From Frondihabitans sp. PAMC 28766 (GTDB taxonomy: Bacteria; Actinomycetota; Actinomycetes; Actinomycetales; Microbacteriaceae): a DNA stretch of 64,000 bases. The position numbers and the translations under genes were made by a program. The stretch is taken from the NCBI RefSeq assembly GCF_001577365.1, contig NZ_CP014513.1:1922001-1986000 (forward strand), written 5' to 3'. Of the stretch, positions 55,714 to 64,000 are shown in pieces; position 1 is the stretch's first letter; each line of letters opens with the position of its first letter. The notes below the pieces were generated by a model. It was not told the origin of the DNA. It searched no databases and saw nothing but the letters and a program-made list of their open reading frames with translations.

Positions 55714-57707
55714 CGACGACCACCGAACGCCCTGTCAAAACCCCGCCGCGCTCGACGGCCACCGCCGACACGCCGACCACCGTCATCCCGAAGCACCCCT
55801 CGCGGTTCGGCGGGTGGCTCGGTCGCCACGGCGCCTCGATCTCGTGGATCGTGCCCGTTCTCGCCATCACCGGCGTGATCCAGCGCATCAACATGACCGG
55901 TTCGCCGCAGCGGATCGACGACGAGGGCACCTACACGGCGCAGGCCTGGGCCATCGGCCATCTCGGCGCCCTCACCCACTACACCTACTGGTACGACCAC
56001 CCACCGCTCGGCTGGATCCAGATCGCCGGCTACGCCGGTCTGACCGACGCGTTCGGTCGCTACTCGCAGGCCGTCTACGCCGGGCGCGAGGCAATGCTCT
56101 TCTTCGCCCTCGTCTCCGTTCTGCTGCTGTGGTTCTTAGCGCGCAGGATCGGGCTCAGCCGGCCGGCATCCGCGGTCGCGGCCTTCGTGTTCGGCGTCTC
56201 GCCGCTCGCGATCCAGTTCCACCGCACGGTGTACCTCGACAACGTTGCGGTGCCGTGGCTGCTGCTGGCGTTCCTCCTGGCCCTCAGCCGCAAGAACCAG
56301 CTCGCCGGGTTCATCGGTGCGGCCTTCGCCATGGGCATCTCGGTGCTCTCGAAGGAGACCTTCCTGCTGGCGCTGCCCTTCCTGGCCTGGGTGATGATCC
56401 GCAACTCGGAGAAGTCGACGAGGCGCTACACGCTCGCCACCTCCGGCGCGGTGCTGGCCCTGGTCGGCGGGGCGTATGTCGTGTTCGCCGCGGTCAAGGG
56501 CGAGCTGCTGCCCGGCAAGGGGCACACCAGCCTCATCACGGGCCTCACCTTCCAGCTCGGCACCCGCAACTCGAGCGGATCGATCTTCGACTCGTCGAGC
56601 CTGTTCTTCAAGGTGGTCGACCAGTGGTGGAACCTCGACCAGGTCTTCATCGTGCTCGCCCTCGTCAGCGCGATCGTCGGGCTGTTCTTCCGCCGCACGC
56701 GCCCGTTCGCCGCCCTGATGGTGTTCGCGGTCGCCGTGATGTTCCGCCCGAACAGCTACGTTCCCGTGCCCTACGTGATCATGCTGCTGCCGTTCGGCGC
56801 GCTGCTGATCGCAGGGGTCGGCGACAGCGCCGTGAAGGCCTACCGCGAGCGGAAGGCCGGCCGCGTGACGACCGCCCTCAACCGGACGGGCGCCACTGCG
56901 TGGCTCGTGGTCTCCGCTCTTGCGATCGCCGCGATCGTGCCGCTCTGGACGATCCAGTTGCGCGGCTTCCTGCAGTCGGATCTCGACCAGCCCATGGTCA
57001 GTGCCGAGAGCTGGGTCGACAACAACGTGTCGCACCAGTCGCGCCTGCTCGTCGACGACTCGATGTGGGTCGACCTGGTCAAGGACGGCTTCAACCGCGA
57101 CAACGTCATCTGGTTCTACAAGCTCGACACCGACGGCATGGTCGAGGCGCAGAACCCGAACGGCTGGAAGGACTCGGACTACATCATCGAGACCGACTCG
57201 GTGCGCACCTCGGCCTCGGCCGAGCCGAACATCCAGAAGGCGCTGAAGAACTCCACGGTCGTCGCCGACTTCGGCGCGGGCACCCAGGAGGTGACCGTCC
57301 GGCAGATCCACCCTCAGGGTCTCGCCGCCTACACCGCCCAGCAGAAGGCGGAGGCCATCGCCCGGTCGGCGGCCGGCACCCAGCTCGCCGCGAACCCGAA
57401 CCTCATCGCCTCCACGCAGGTGACGACGGCTCTGAAGCAGGGCCGCCTCGACGCCCGCAGTCTGGTCGTCCTCGGCCAGCTGCTCGGCACCGGCAAGGTG
57501 ACCCTCTCGAACCTCTCGGCGCTTCCCGGCGAGTCGAGCGACACCTACCGCCGTCTCGTCCTGAAAGCGCAAGGAGAGCCCGGGGCGCAGCTCACGACCT
57601 GGCTGAAGGGCGTCGGCAGCACCTACGCTCCCTCCACCGTCACCCGGACCGGCGCCGGCACCGTGGTCGTCTTCCCGGCGATCGAGGGGGCAGGGCTCGT
57701 CGGCTGA
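55710..57707 (+). CDS. ArnT/PMT-family (GT39/GT83-like) membrane glycosyltransferase
   Basis: A 665-residue polytopic protein with about ten helices in the first two thirds. The acidic motif RIDDEGTYTAQAW in the first external loop is the catalytic/metal site of the PMT/ArnT fold; HYTYWYDHPPLGW follows. The last ~240 residues are a soluble extracytoplasmic domain (SHQSRLLVDDSMWVDLVKDG onward). Members transfer a sugar from a polyprenyl-phosphate donor onto a lipid, protein or polymer outside the membrane. The operon's polyprenol-phosphate mannosyltransferase is the natural donor supplier. Confidence 0.85.
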   Translation: MTTTTERPVKTPPRSTATADTPTTVIPKHPSRFGGWLGRHGASISWIVPVLAITGVIQRINMTGSPQRIDDEGTYTAQAWAIGHLGALTHYTYWYDHPPLGWIQIAGYAGLTDAFGRYSQAVYAGREAMLFFALVSVLLLWFLARRIGLSRPASAVAAFVFGVSPLAIQFHRTVYLDNVAVPWLLLAFLLALSRKNQLAGFIGAAFAMGISVLSKETFLLALPFLAWVMIRNSEKSTRRYTLATSGAVLALVGGAYVVFAAVKGELLPGKGHTSLITGLTFQLGTRNSSGSIFDSSSLFFKVVDQWWNLDQVFIVLALVSAIVGLFFRRTRPFAALMVFAVAVMFRPNSYVPVPYVIMLLPFGALLIAGVGDSAVKAYRERKAGRVTTALNRTGATAWLVVSALAIAAIVPLWTIQLRGFLQSDLDQPMVSAESWVDNNVSHQSRLLVDDSMWVDLVKDGFNRDNVIWFYKLDTDGMVEAQNPNGWKDSDYIIETDSVRTSASAEPNIQKALKNSTVVADFGAGTQEVTVRQIHPQGLAAYTAQQKAEAIARSAAGTQLAANPNLIASTQVTTALKQGRLDARSLVVLGQLLGTGKVTLSNLSALPGESSDTYRRLVLKAQGEPGAQLTTWLKGVGSTYAPSTVTRTGAGTVVVFPAIEGAGLVG

Positions 57708-57781
57708 CGCCGTCGCATCCTGTACCCCCACCCGACAGAATCACCACCGGCATCACTCCACCACCCGAAAGAAGGATCCCC

Positions 57782-58651
57782 ATGGCTCACGCCATCACTG
57801 CGGGCCCGACTCCCGCCGGAAGCACCGCACCCCGTCGCGCACGGAAGCGCGTCGTCATCGCCCTCGCCGTCACGGCCGTCGGCCTCCTCGCCGCGGGGGG
57901 CGCCCTCTTCGGAGGCACCTCGTCGGCGCAGGCGGCAGGATCCGGCACCGGCTGGGTCCGTGTCGGCCACCTCTCGCCCGACACGAAATCCGTCGACGTG
58001 AAACTGACCTCCTTCTCGGGCGGCCAGGTCGTCTACGAGCTCGACGACGTCACCTATGGCCAGGTCAGCCCCTACAAGCAGCTGCCCGACGGCACGTACG
58101 CCGTCTCGATGACCGCGGCCAACGCGTCGAAGACCGCGAAGCCGATCGTGAGCGCCTCCATCACGGTGGCCACCGGCAAGCCGATCACGGTGGTCGCCTA
58201 CGGCAAGAACAACGACCTCAAGACCACCGTCTTCGAGGACGATCTCACGAAGCCCGCCGCGGGCGACGCGCGCATCCGGCTCGTCCAGGCGGCGACCGTC
58301 TCGAAGTCGGTCAGCGTGAAGACCTCGACCGGCACCTGGATCGCTCAGGACGCCCCGTTCGGCAGCGCCTCCGGCTACGCCTCGGTGAAGTCCGGAGCCT
58401 GGTCGCTGAAGCTCGCCGGCAAAGACAAGACGGAGGCCGCCACGACCAGCGTCAAGCTCGCCTCCGGCAGCATCAACACGCTGTTCGTGCTCGACAACTC
58501 GAAGGGCGGCATCACCGTCGTCCCCGTCGTCGACTCGGCCGCGACGACCACCACCCCGGTGGGCGGCGTGCAGACCGGCGGCGGCTACGAGGCGACGCAC
58601 CCCGACCTGGCGATCACGGGCGGCTACACGCCGTTCGCGCCGGTGGGCTGA
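57782..58651 (+). CDS. secreted DUF4397 domain protein with C-terminal LAITG motif
   Basis: A 289-residue exported protein: basic N-terminus, helix VVIALAVTAVGLLAAGGALF and likely cleavage after SAQA. Then come two DUF4397 repeats (WVRVGHLSPDTKSVDVKL; ARIRLVQAATVSKSVSVKT), beta-sandwich modules of unknown role. Near the C-terminus, GGVQTGGGYEATHPDLAITG ends in LAITG, a class E/F-like sortase pentapeptide, but only nine residues follow, with no helix or basic tail. A class F sortase is encoded two genes downstream. The start is ATG 57782, preceded by GAAAGAAGGA. Confidence 0.88.
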   Translation: MAHAITAGPTPAGSTAPRRARKRVVIALAVTAVGLLAAGGALFGGTSSAQAAGSGTGWVRVGHLSPDTKSVDVKLTSFSGGQVVYELDDVTYGQVSPYKQLPDGTYAVSMTAANASKTAKPIVSASITVATGKPITVVAYGKNNDLKTTVFEDDLTKPAAGDARIRLVQAATVSKSVSVKTSTGTWIAQDAPFGSASGYASVKSGAWSLKLAGKDKTEAATTSVKLASGSINTLFVLDNSKGGITVVPVVDSAATTTTPVGGVQTGGGYEATHPDLAITGGYTPFAPVG

Positions 58652-58663
58652 GCCGCGAACCGC

Positions 58664-59854
58664 ATGGCTAAGACGAGAGCGATGATCGCCGGGGGTGTCG
58701 CCGCGGCCGTCGTGGTCACCGCCGGCATCGCTGTCGTCGCCGTCGGCGGGCTGCCGAGCTCGCACAGCGCGAGCCCGGCCGCGCCCGGCGCGGGCAGCAC
58801 CCCGACGACGAACTCGTCGGCACCCGCCGCTCGCACCGCGACGCAGATCGGCACGGCGTTCCTCGCCGACTACGTGCAGCAGACGGGGTCGGAGAAGGGT
58901 CGCGTGATCCGGCGCGACCAGGGTTCCGACACGGTCAGCGAGGGGCAGGGCTACGGCCTCCTCATCGCGGCCGGCACAGGCGACCAGAAGACCTTCCAGT
59001 CGATCTGGTCGTGGACGAAGAAGCACCTCCAGCGGCCCGACGGCCTGATGGCCTGGGACTGGAAGGGCGGCAAGGTGATCGACGATCAGCCGGCCAGCGA
59101 CGCCGACCTCGACATCGCGCGCGCTCTCGTGCTCGGCGGTCAGAAGTTCGACGATGCGGCCTACACGACGGCGGGCACCACGCTGGCCGGACACATCGCC
59201 GACGACCTGACCGTTCAGACGCCCGACGGCCGCGTGCTCCTGCCCGGCCTCTGGGCGAAGGCCTCCGGCGGCACGGCAGGGCCCTGGTCGTACGACCCGT
59301 CGTACGCGTCGCCGGCCACGTTCGAGCAGCTGGCGAAGGCGACGAAAGACCCCCGCTGGCAGCAGCTGCTGACCGGGTCTCGGGCGGTGACCGCCAAGAT
59401 CCTGCAGTCGACGGCCCTGCCGAGCGACTGGGCGCAGATCAAGGCGGACGGCTCGGTGGTGCCCCTGCCGAACGCGACGGGCACGGCCGGGACGGTCATG
59501 TACGGCTATGACGCCGGGCGCGTGGCGCTGCGCTATTCGGAGTCGTGCGCGGCGCCCGACGTCGCGCTGGCCGCCAAGATCGCCCCGGCGCTCGCCGGCA
59601 AGAATCCGCTGCCCATGGAGCTCGATCTTGGCGGCACCCCGCTGAACCAGGATCAGAGCCCCCTCGGCTACGTCGCCCGGGCCGCCGCCCGTGCGAGCGA
59701 CGGCGATTCGACGGGAGCCACCCGCGACCTCGCGTCGGCCGACAAGCTCGCGCAGTCGACACCCACCTACTACGGCTCGGCCTGGGACGCCCTCGGCGCC
59801 CTCCAGCTCGAGACGAACTCACTCGGGGACTGCTCTCCGCTGAAAGGACACTGA
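58664..59854 (+). CDS. glycoside hydrolase family 8 glucanase, membrane-anchored or secreted
   Basis: A 396-residue extracellular endo-glucanase of the GH8 family (cellulase BcsZ/CMCax relatives). The N-terminal helix MIAGGVAAAVVVTAGIAVVA is a signal anchor, followed by a Ser/Pro/Thr linker. The catalytic acid Glu is in SEGQGYGLLIAAG near residue 92. DWKGGKVIDDQPASDADLDI holds the conserved Asp residues, and YDAGRVALRYS lies further on. It pairs with the processive glycosyltransferase as BcsZ pairs with BcsA, trimming or releasing the polymer. Its stop overlaps the sortase start region (TGATG). Confidence 0.9.
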   Translation: MAKTRAMIAGGVAAAVVVTAGIAVVAVGGLPSSHSASPAAPGAGSTPTTNSSAPAARTATQIGTAFLADYVQQTGSEKGRVIRRDQGSDTVSEGQGYGLLIAAGTGDQKTFQSIWSWTKKHLQRPDGLMAWDWKGGKVIDDQPASDADLDIARALVLGGQKFDDAAYTTAGTTLAGHIADDLTVQTPDGRVLLPGLWAKASGGTAGPWSYDPSYASPATFEQLAKATKDPRWQQLLTGSRAVTAKILQSTALPSDWAQIKADGSVVPLPNATGTAGTVMYGYDAGRVALRYSESCAAPDVALAAKIAPALAGKNPLPMELDLGGTPLNQDQSPLGYVARAAARASDGDSTGATRDLASADKLAQSTPTYYGSAWDALGALQLETNSLGDCSPLKGH

Positions 59855-60537
59855 TGGCACTCCGACACCGCGCGAACCGGCTGCGGACGGCGCTCGTCGT
59901 CGCCGCGGTCGCGACGGTCGCGTGCGTCGGCCTGGCGGGCTGCTCGACGGCGGCGGGCGCAGGGGCCACCTCGGCCACGACGCCGAAGCCGACCCCGACG
60001 GCCACGCAGGATCGCGGGGCGGCCGGGAGCGTGCAGGATCCTGACACCCAGTCGCTCTCGAATGCGCCGGCAACCGGCGTGGTGCCGACGAGTATCGCCA
60101 TCCCCGCGATCGGCGTGAACGCCACCCTGCAAGACCTGGCGATCAGCGCCGACGGCAGCCTGAACCCGCCGAACGGCGTCGTGCAGGCCGGCTGGTATTC
60201 GGCCGGCATCGTGCCGGGCGCAGTCGGGCCGGCCGTGATCGCCGGGCACATCGACTCGACCACCGCGCCCGGCGTCTTCCTGCACCTGGCGAAGCTGGTG
60301 ACGGGCGACGAGTTCACCGTCACGATGTCGTCGGGCTCGGTCGAGACCTGGCAGGTCACCGGGTCGCGGGCCGCGCTCAAGACGGCCTTCCCCACGAGCG
60401 ACGTCTACGGCACGAGCCCCACGCCCCAGCTGCGCCTCATCACCTGCGGCGGCGTCTTCAACGCCGCCATCGGCCACTACAACGAGAACACGATCGTGTT
60501 CGCCTCGCTGCTCTCGAGCACGCCCGCGAAGTCCTGA
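59854..60537 (+). CDS. class F sortase
   Basis: A 227-residue extracytoplasmic cysteine transpeptidase. Catalytic His131 in [10 protein letters not shown], Cys198 in [11 protein letters not shown], with an Arg-containing loop expected later but not clear. The N-terminus has a lipobox (VGLAGCST), so it may be lipid-anchored rather than held by a helix. It starts at ATG 59854, one base after the GH8 stop begins. The nearby DUF4397 protein with LAITG is the obvious candidate substrate. Confidence 0.88.
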   Translation: MALRHRANRLRTALVVAAVATVACVGLAGCSTAAGAGATSATTPKPTPTATQDRGAAGSVQDPDTQSLSNAPATGVVPTSIAIPAIGVNATLQDLAISADGSLNPPNGVVQAGWYSAGIVPGAVGPAVIAGHIDSTTAPGVFLHLAKLVTGDEFTVTMSSGSVETWQVTGSRAALKTAFPTSDVYGTSPTPQLRLITCGGVFNAAIGHYNENTIVFASLLSSTPAKS

Positions 60538-60552
60538 TAGGAAGGGACCCTC

Positions 60553-61355
60553 ATGAACAAGGCAATCGTCATCATCCCCACCTACAACGAGCGCGACAAC
60601 ATCGTCCCGCTCGTGCGGCGTGTGCTCGCCTCGGGGGCACCGGCCGACATGCTCGTCGTCGACGACGGCTCGCCCGACGGCACCGGCGACATCGCCGACA
60701 CCTTGGCCCGCCAGCACGACGGGTCGGACGGCCGGGCTCGCATCCAGGTGATGCACCGCACCGAGAAGGCCGGCCTCGGCGCCGCCTACCTCGCCGGCTT
60801 CGCCTGGGCGCTCGCCCGCGACTACGACTCCGTGGTCGAGATGGACGCCGACGGGTCGCACCACCCCGAATACCTGCCGGGCATGCTCGAGCTGCTCGCC
60901 GACAACGACCTCGTGCTCGGCTCGCGCTGGGTGCCCGGCGGCAAGGTCGAGAACTGGCCGCTGCGCCGCGAGATCCTGAGCCGGGCGGCAGCTGGTACAC
61001 CCGCGGCGCTCTCGGCATCCGTGTGGCCGACACCACCGGTGGCTACCGGGCCTTCCGCGCGTCCGCTCTGCGCTCGCTCGACCTCGACGCGGTCGAGTCG
61101 CACGGCTACTGCTTCCAGGTCGATCTGCTCTGGCGGGCCCTGCAGAAGGGGCTGCGCGTCGTCGAGACGCCGATCACCTTCACCGAGCGCACCCATGGCG
61201 TCTCGAAGATGAGCGGATCGATCGTGCGCGAGAGCCTCGTCAAGGTGACCCGCTGGGGCCTTCGGCGCAGGATGCAGGCCCTCGCCTCGGTCGTCGTGCG
61301 TCACCACCGCCTGCCGAGCGTCCGCGCGACCTCGCACCGGGTCAGCGCCCCCTAG
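60553..61355 (+). CDS. polyprenol-phosphate mannosyltransferase (Ppm1/DPM1 type), single-base frameshift near 60984
   Basis: Moves mannose (or glucose) from a nucleotide sugar to polyprenyl phosphate on the cytoplasmic face. The N-terminal frame has [26 protein letters not shown] (metal Asp) and [15 protein letters not shown], then PLRREILSR. The C-terminal part is in another frame: [45 protein letters not shown]. One extra base in the GGG at 60983-60985 restores the family sequence [20 protein letters not shown], giving about 267 residues. Last gene of the polysaccharide operon, supplying the lipid-linked donor for the ArnT/PMT-like enzyme. Confidence 0.88.
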
Positions 61356-61382
61356 CCGCCGCCCGCGGCCCCCGAACGGCAG

Positions 61383-61421
61383 TCGCGGTCGCCCGACAGG
61401 TCAGAGGTCGGGCGACCGCGA
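61383..61421 (+). terminator. rho-independent terminator
   Basis: TCGCGGTCGCCCGAC (61383-61397) pairs perfectly, 15 bp, with GTCGGGCGACCGCGA (61407-61421) around a 9-base loop. TTGCTTCATTG follows. It lies 28 bp after the polyprenol-phosphate mannosyltransferase and marks the end of the polysaccharide operon. Confidence 0.85.
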
Positions 61422-61493
61422 TTGCTTCATTGTGCCGCCGTGCGGGGCCATCGCGCGTGCCCGTCTTCGGGGGGTGCGCCCGGCCCGTATCCT

Positions 61494-62162
61494 GTGACGG
61501 TGTACAGCTTCTTGCGCAACATCGTGCTGCGCCCCGTCATGTTCCTCTGGTTCCGGTTCACGATCACCGGGATGTCGAACATCCCGACGCGCGGCGGCGT
61601 GATCCTCGCCGGCAATCACATCCACTTCATCGACTCCGTGCTGATCCCGGGGGTCGTGCCGCGCAAGATGGCCTACCTGGTCGGTGCGAGCTACATGAAC
61701 TCGAAATCGGCGAAGGGCCGGCTCCTCGGCTGGTTCTTGCGCAACGTCGGCCAGCTCGCCATCGACCGCACGGGCGGCTCGGCGTCGAGGGCGTCGCTCG
61801 AGACGGGGCTGGCGGTGCTCGACCACGGGCGGGTGGTCGGCATCTACCCCGAGGGGTCACGCTCCCGCGACGGCAAGCTGCACCGCGGGCGCACCGGCGT
61901 GGCCCGGTTGGTGCTGGCGTCAGGGGTGCCCGTGGTGCCCATGTCGATCCAGGGCAGCGACCAGGTGCTGCCTCGCGGTGCCCGATTTCCGCGCCGGGCT
62001 CGAATCACGATCACGTTCGGCGAGCCGCTGACCTTCGCTCGGGTCGACGGCGACTACGACGCCACGCAGTTGCGGGAGGTCACCGACGAGATCATGCGGG
62101 CCATCGCCACGCTCACCCCGCAGGAGTACGACGACACCTACACGACCGCGCGCGGCGCCTGA
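61494..62162 (+). CDS. lysophospholipid acyltransferase, PlsC family
   Basis: A 222-residue membrane-associated acyltransferase that probably acylates lysophosphatidate. Block I is GNHIHFID (NHxxxxD), block III YPEGSRSRDGKL, block IV VVPMSIQGSD. The N-terminus LRNIVLRPVMFLWFRFTITG is a membrane-binding stretch. The start is GTG 61494 or GTG 61500; no ATG fits. It has its own promoter region after the strong terminator and is convergent with treZ (14 bp). Confidence 0.9.
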   Translation: MTVYSFLRNIVLRPVMFLWFRFTITGMSNIPTRGGVILAGNHIHFIDSVLIPGVVPRKMAYLVGASYMNSKSAKGRLLGWFLRNVGQLAIDRTGGSASRASLETGLAVLDHGRVVGIYPEGSRSRDGKLHRGRTGVARLVLASGVPVVPMSIQGSDQVLPRGARFPRRARITITFGEPLTFARVDGDYDATQLREVTDEIMRAIATLTPQEYDDTYTTARGA

Positions 62163-62176
62163 CCTCTGCCGCCGCC

Positions 62177-63994
62177 CTAGCGGAGGATCGCGACGGAGTG
62201 CGGCGGCAGAGCCAGCTGCGGGCCTGCCGCGATCGAGGCGTCGCTCGCGAAGAGCACGGACGTCGACGGCAGGTCGAGCGTGGCCGGGGCGTCGGCGAAG
62301 TTGACCGCGACGCGCAGCGCGCCGCGAGTCAGCACGAGCCAGCGCTCCTCCTCCGAGAGGTCGACCGAGACATTCGTGAGAGCAGGATCCGTGAGTTCCC
62401 GCTGCGAACGCCGCAGCGCGATCAGCCGCCGGTAGGCGTCGAGCACCCGGGCGTGCCGACCGCCGTCGACCTCACCCCAGTCGAGCTTCGAGCGCTCGAA
62501 GGTCGCAGGATCCTGCGGGTCGGGCACCGCGCTCTCGTCCCAACCCATCTTGGCGAACTCGGCGATGCGCCCCCTGGCCGTCGCGAGCCCCAAGTCGTGC
62601 TCGGGGTGGGACGTGAAGAACTGCCACGGGGTCGAGGCAGCCCACTCTTCGCCCATGAAGAGCATCGGCGTGAACGGCGACGTGAGTGTGAGGGCGGCGG
62701 CGATGATCAGCTGGCCGTCGTCGAGGGTGGCCGCCAGCCGGTCGCCGATGGCGCGGTTGCCGATCTGGTCGTGGTTCTGGTCGGCCACGACGAGGCGCCA
62801 CCCGGGCATGCGCTCGGTGTCGACGGGCCGGCCGTGGTATTTCTCGCGGAAGGACGACCAGGTGCCGTCGTGGAAGAACCCGCGGGTGAGCACCTTCGCG
62901 AGCGCCCCGAGGTGCGCGAAGTCGGCGTAGTAGCCGCTGGTCTCGCCGGTGAGGGCGACGTGCACCGAGTGGTGGAAGTCGTCCGACCATTGCGCGTCGA
63001 GGCCGTAGGCCTCGCCAAAGCGCCCAGCGGCCTCGCGCGGCGTGACGAGCGAGGTGTCGTTCTTGTCGCTCTCGGCGATCAGGGTCTTGGGGATGCCTGT
63101 GGCGGCCGACAGGGCGGCCGTGCGGATCGCGACCTGCTCGAGCAGGTGCGTGGGGGAGTCGTCGACCAGCGCGTGGACCGCGTCGAGCCGGAGCGCGTCG
63201 ACGTGGAAGGTGTCGAGCCAGAGCTGGGTGTTGTCGATGATGAACTCGCGCACCTCGTCGGAGCCGTCGTCGTCGAGGTTGACGCCGGTGCCCCAGGTCG
63301 AGGCGTGCTTGTCGGTGAGGTACGGCCCGAACTGCGGCAGGTAGTTGCCGGAGGGCCCGAGGTGGTTGTAGACGACGTCCTGGACGACGCCGAGCCCCAG
63401 CGCGTGGCAGGCGTCGACGAAACGCTGGTAGGCCTCGGGGCCGCCGTAGGTCTCGGTGACGGCGAACCAGTCGACGCCGTCGTAGCCCCAGTTCCAGCGC
63501 CCGTTGAACGAGTTGACCGGCAGGATCTCGACGAAGTCGACCCCGAGCTCGACCAGGTGGTCGAGACGGTCGATGGCCGAGTCGAGGGTGCCACCGGAGG
63601 GCCCTTCGGCGCCGGCGGAACCCGACGAGCCGGGCGTGAACGTGCCGATGTGGAGCTCGTAGATCACGGCGCCGCCGAGAGGCCGGCCGCGCCACGCGGC
63701 GTCGCCCCAGACGTAGGTCGACGGATCGTACGTCTCACTGAGACCGTGCACCCCGTCGGGCTGGCGCAGGGAGCGCGGGTCGGGCACCGGGGTCGAGGCG
63801 TCGTCGAGCAGGTAGCCGTAGCGGTGCCCGGAGGAGGTGTCGAGGCCGGCGGGCGCGCGCCACCAGCCGGTCGCATCCTGCGTCGTCTCGAGGGACCGTG
63901 CCATCTCGTGAATCTGGCCGTCGAGGACGAGGCGGACGCGGGAAGGGGCAGGAGCCCAGACGTCATACGTGTCTTCCGAACTGCGCAGGGCCAT
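62177..63994 (-). CDS. treZ: malto-oligosyltrehalose trehalohydrolase
   Basis: Releases trehalose from maltooligosyl-trehalose, the second step of the TreY/TreZ route from glycogen. A 605-residue GH13 enzyme: N-terminal beta domain ([16 protein letters not shown]), barrel start [15 protein letters not shown], nucleophile Asp in [11 protein letters not shown], acid Glu in [10 protein letters not shown] and the third Asp in [12 protein letters not shown]. The C-terminal beta domain ends [11 protein letters not shown]. It starts at ATG 63994, near the window edge; treY would be expected upstream but lies outside. Confidence 0.95.
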   Translation of the reverse strand: MALRSSEDTYDVWAPAPSRVRLVLDGQIHEMARSLETTQDATGWWRAPAGLDTSSGHRYGYLLDDASTPVPDPRSLRQPDGVHGLSETYDPSTYVWGDAAWRGRPLGGAVIYELHIGTFTPGSSGSAGAEGPSGGTLDSAIDRLDHLVELGVDFVEILPVNSFNGRWNWGYDGVDWFAVTETYGGPEAYQRFVDACHALGLGVVQDVVYNHLGPSGNYLPQFGPYLTDKHASTWGTGVNLDDDGSDEVREFIIDNTQLWLDTFHVDALRLDAVHALVDDSPTHLLEQVAIRTAALSAATGIPKTLIAESDKNDTSLVTPREAAGRFGEAYGLDAQWSDDFHHSVHVALTGETSGYYADFAHLGALAKVLTRGFFHDGTWSSFREKYHGRPVDTERMPGWRLVVADQNHDQIGNRAIGDRLAATLDDGQLIIAAALTLTSPFTPMLFMGEEWAASTPWQFFTSHPEHDLGLATARGRIAEFAKMGWDESAVPDPQDPATFERSKLDWGEVDGGRHARVLDAYRRLIALRRSQRELTDPALTNVSVDLSEEERWLVLTRGALRVAVNFADAPATLDLPSTSVLFASDASIAAGPQLALPPHSVAILR

Positions 63995-64000
63995 CAGCGT

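Noticed and set aside
55814..58651. 945-codon open frame overlapping the ArnT/PMT-like gene
   Set aside because: The first two thirds are an Arg/Pro-rich shadow of the real gene in another frame; only the part from 57782 (DUF4397) is coding.

Overview
The window is a 64 kb stretch of very GC-rich, gene-dense chromosome from a high-GC Gram-positive bacterium, most likely a member of the Microbacteriaceae (Actinomycetota). The reasons are the GatCAB amidotransferase, DUF3039, DUF3097 and DUF3054 proteins, class F sortase, TreZ, a small DUF7882-type protein typical of that family, a tRNA without an encoded CCA end, and frequent GTG/TTG starts with ATGA/GTGA gene overlaps. There is no prophage, transposase, CRISPR array or plasmid gene: this is core chromosome with a few accessory modules.

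Layout. 1-1527: tail of an XRE regulator and two hypothetical genes. 1538-3956: minus-strand sugar nucleotidyltransferase with a Wzm/Wzt polysaccharide exporter. 4321-8273: an ABC transporter whose ATPase carries a ~550-residue Ala/Lys/Pro-rich extension, plus its permease. 8402-12306: DUF3039, pncB, murI, rph, rdgB. 12542-17242: DedA protein, tRNA-Leu(UAG), mnmA, ligA. 17375-23884: secreted alpha/beta hydrolase, gatC-gatA-gatB, membrane protein, DUF3097. 23899-27757: small sigma-4-like HTH protein, isochorismatase, and a DedA/histidine kinase/response regulator operon. 28009-35350: small enzymes and hypothetical proteins, including an SGNH hydrolase, a deaminase and a carotenoid-type oxidoreductase.

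33571-45395 holds a hexuronate-type sugar module: uronate dehydrogenase-like epimerase, alpha/beta hydrolase, then a seven-gene minus-strand operon (binding protein, two permeases, two TIM-barrel isomerases, Gfo/Idh oxidoreductase, fructuronate reductase-type dehydrogenase). It is transcribed away from a LacI regulator and glucuronate isomerase (UxaC), with a 38-bp near-palindrome in the shared promoter region. 45413-53941 holds lipid and redox genes: an acyl-CoA ligase, SDR, DUF2236 protein, an internally deleted acyl-CoA ligase remnant, Zn-alcohol dehydrogenase, YceI and aldo/keto reductase. 54211-61355 is an exopolysaccharide or cell-surface operon: processive family 2 glycosyltransferase, ArnT/PMT-type glycosyltransferase, DUF4397 secreted protein, GH8 glucanase, class F sortase, polyprenol-phosphate mannosyltransferase. 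It is followed by an acyltransferase and convergent treZ.

The most important caution is that six genes (ligA, gatB, a small hypothetical gene, the sugar-binding protein, the acyl-CoA ligase and the polyprenol-phosphate mannosyltransferase) each break by exactly one missing base at a short G or C run. At least two are essential genes, so this looks like systematic homopolymer undercalling rather than biology. The most distinctive non-coding features are two tandem 74-bp full-length palindromic elements (48991-49153), two identical 41-bp hairpin repeats (12325-12506), a 28-bp duplication at the gatC/gatA junction, and tandem repeats in several promoter regions.
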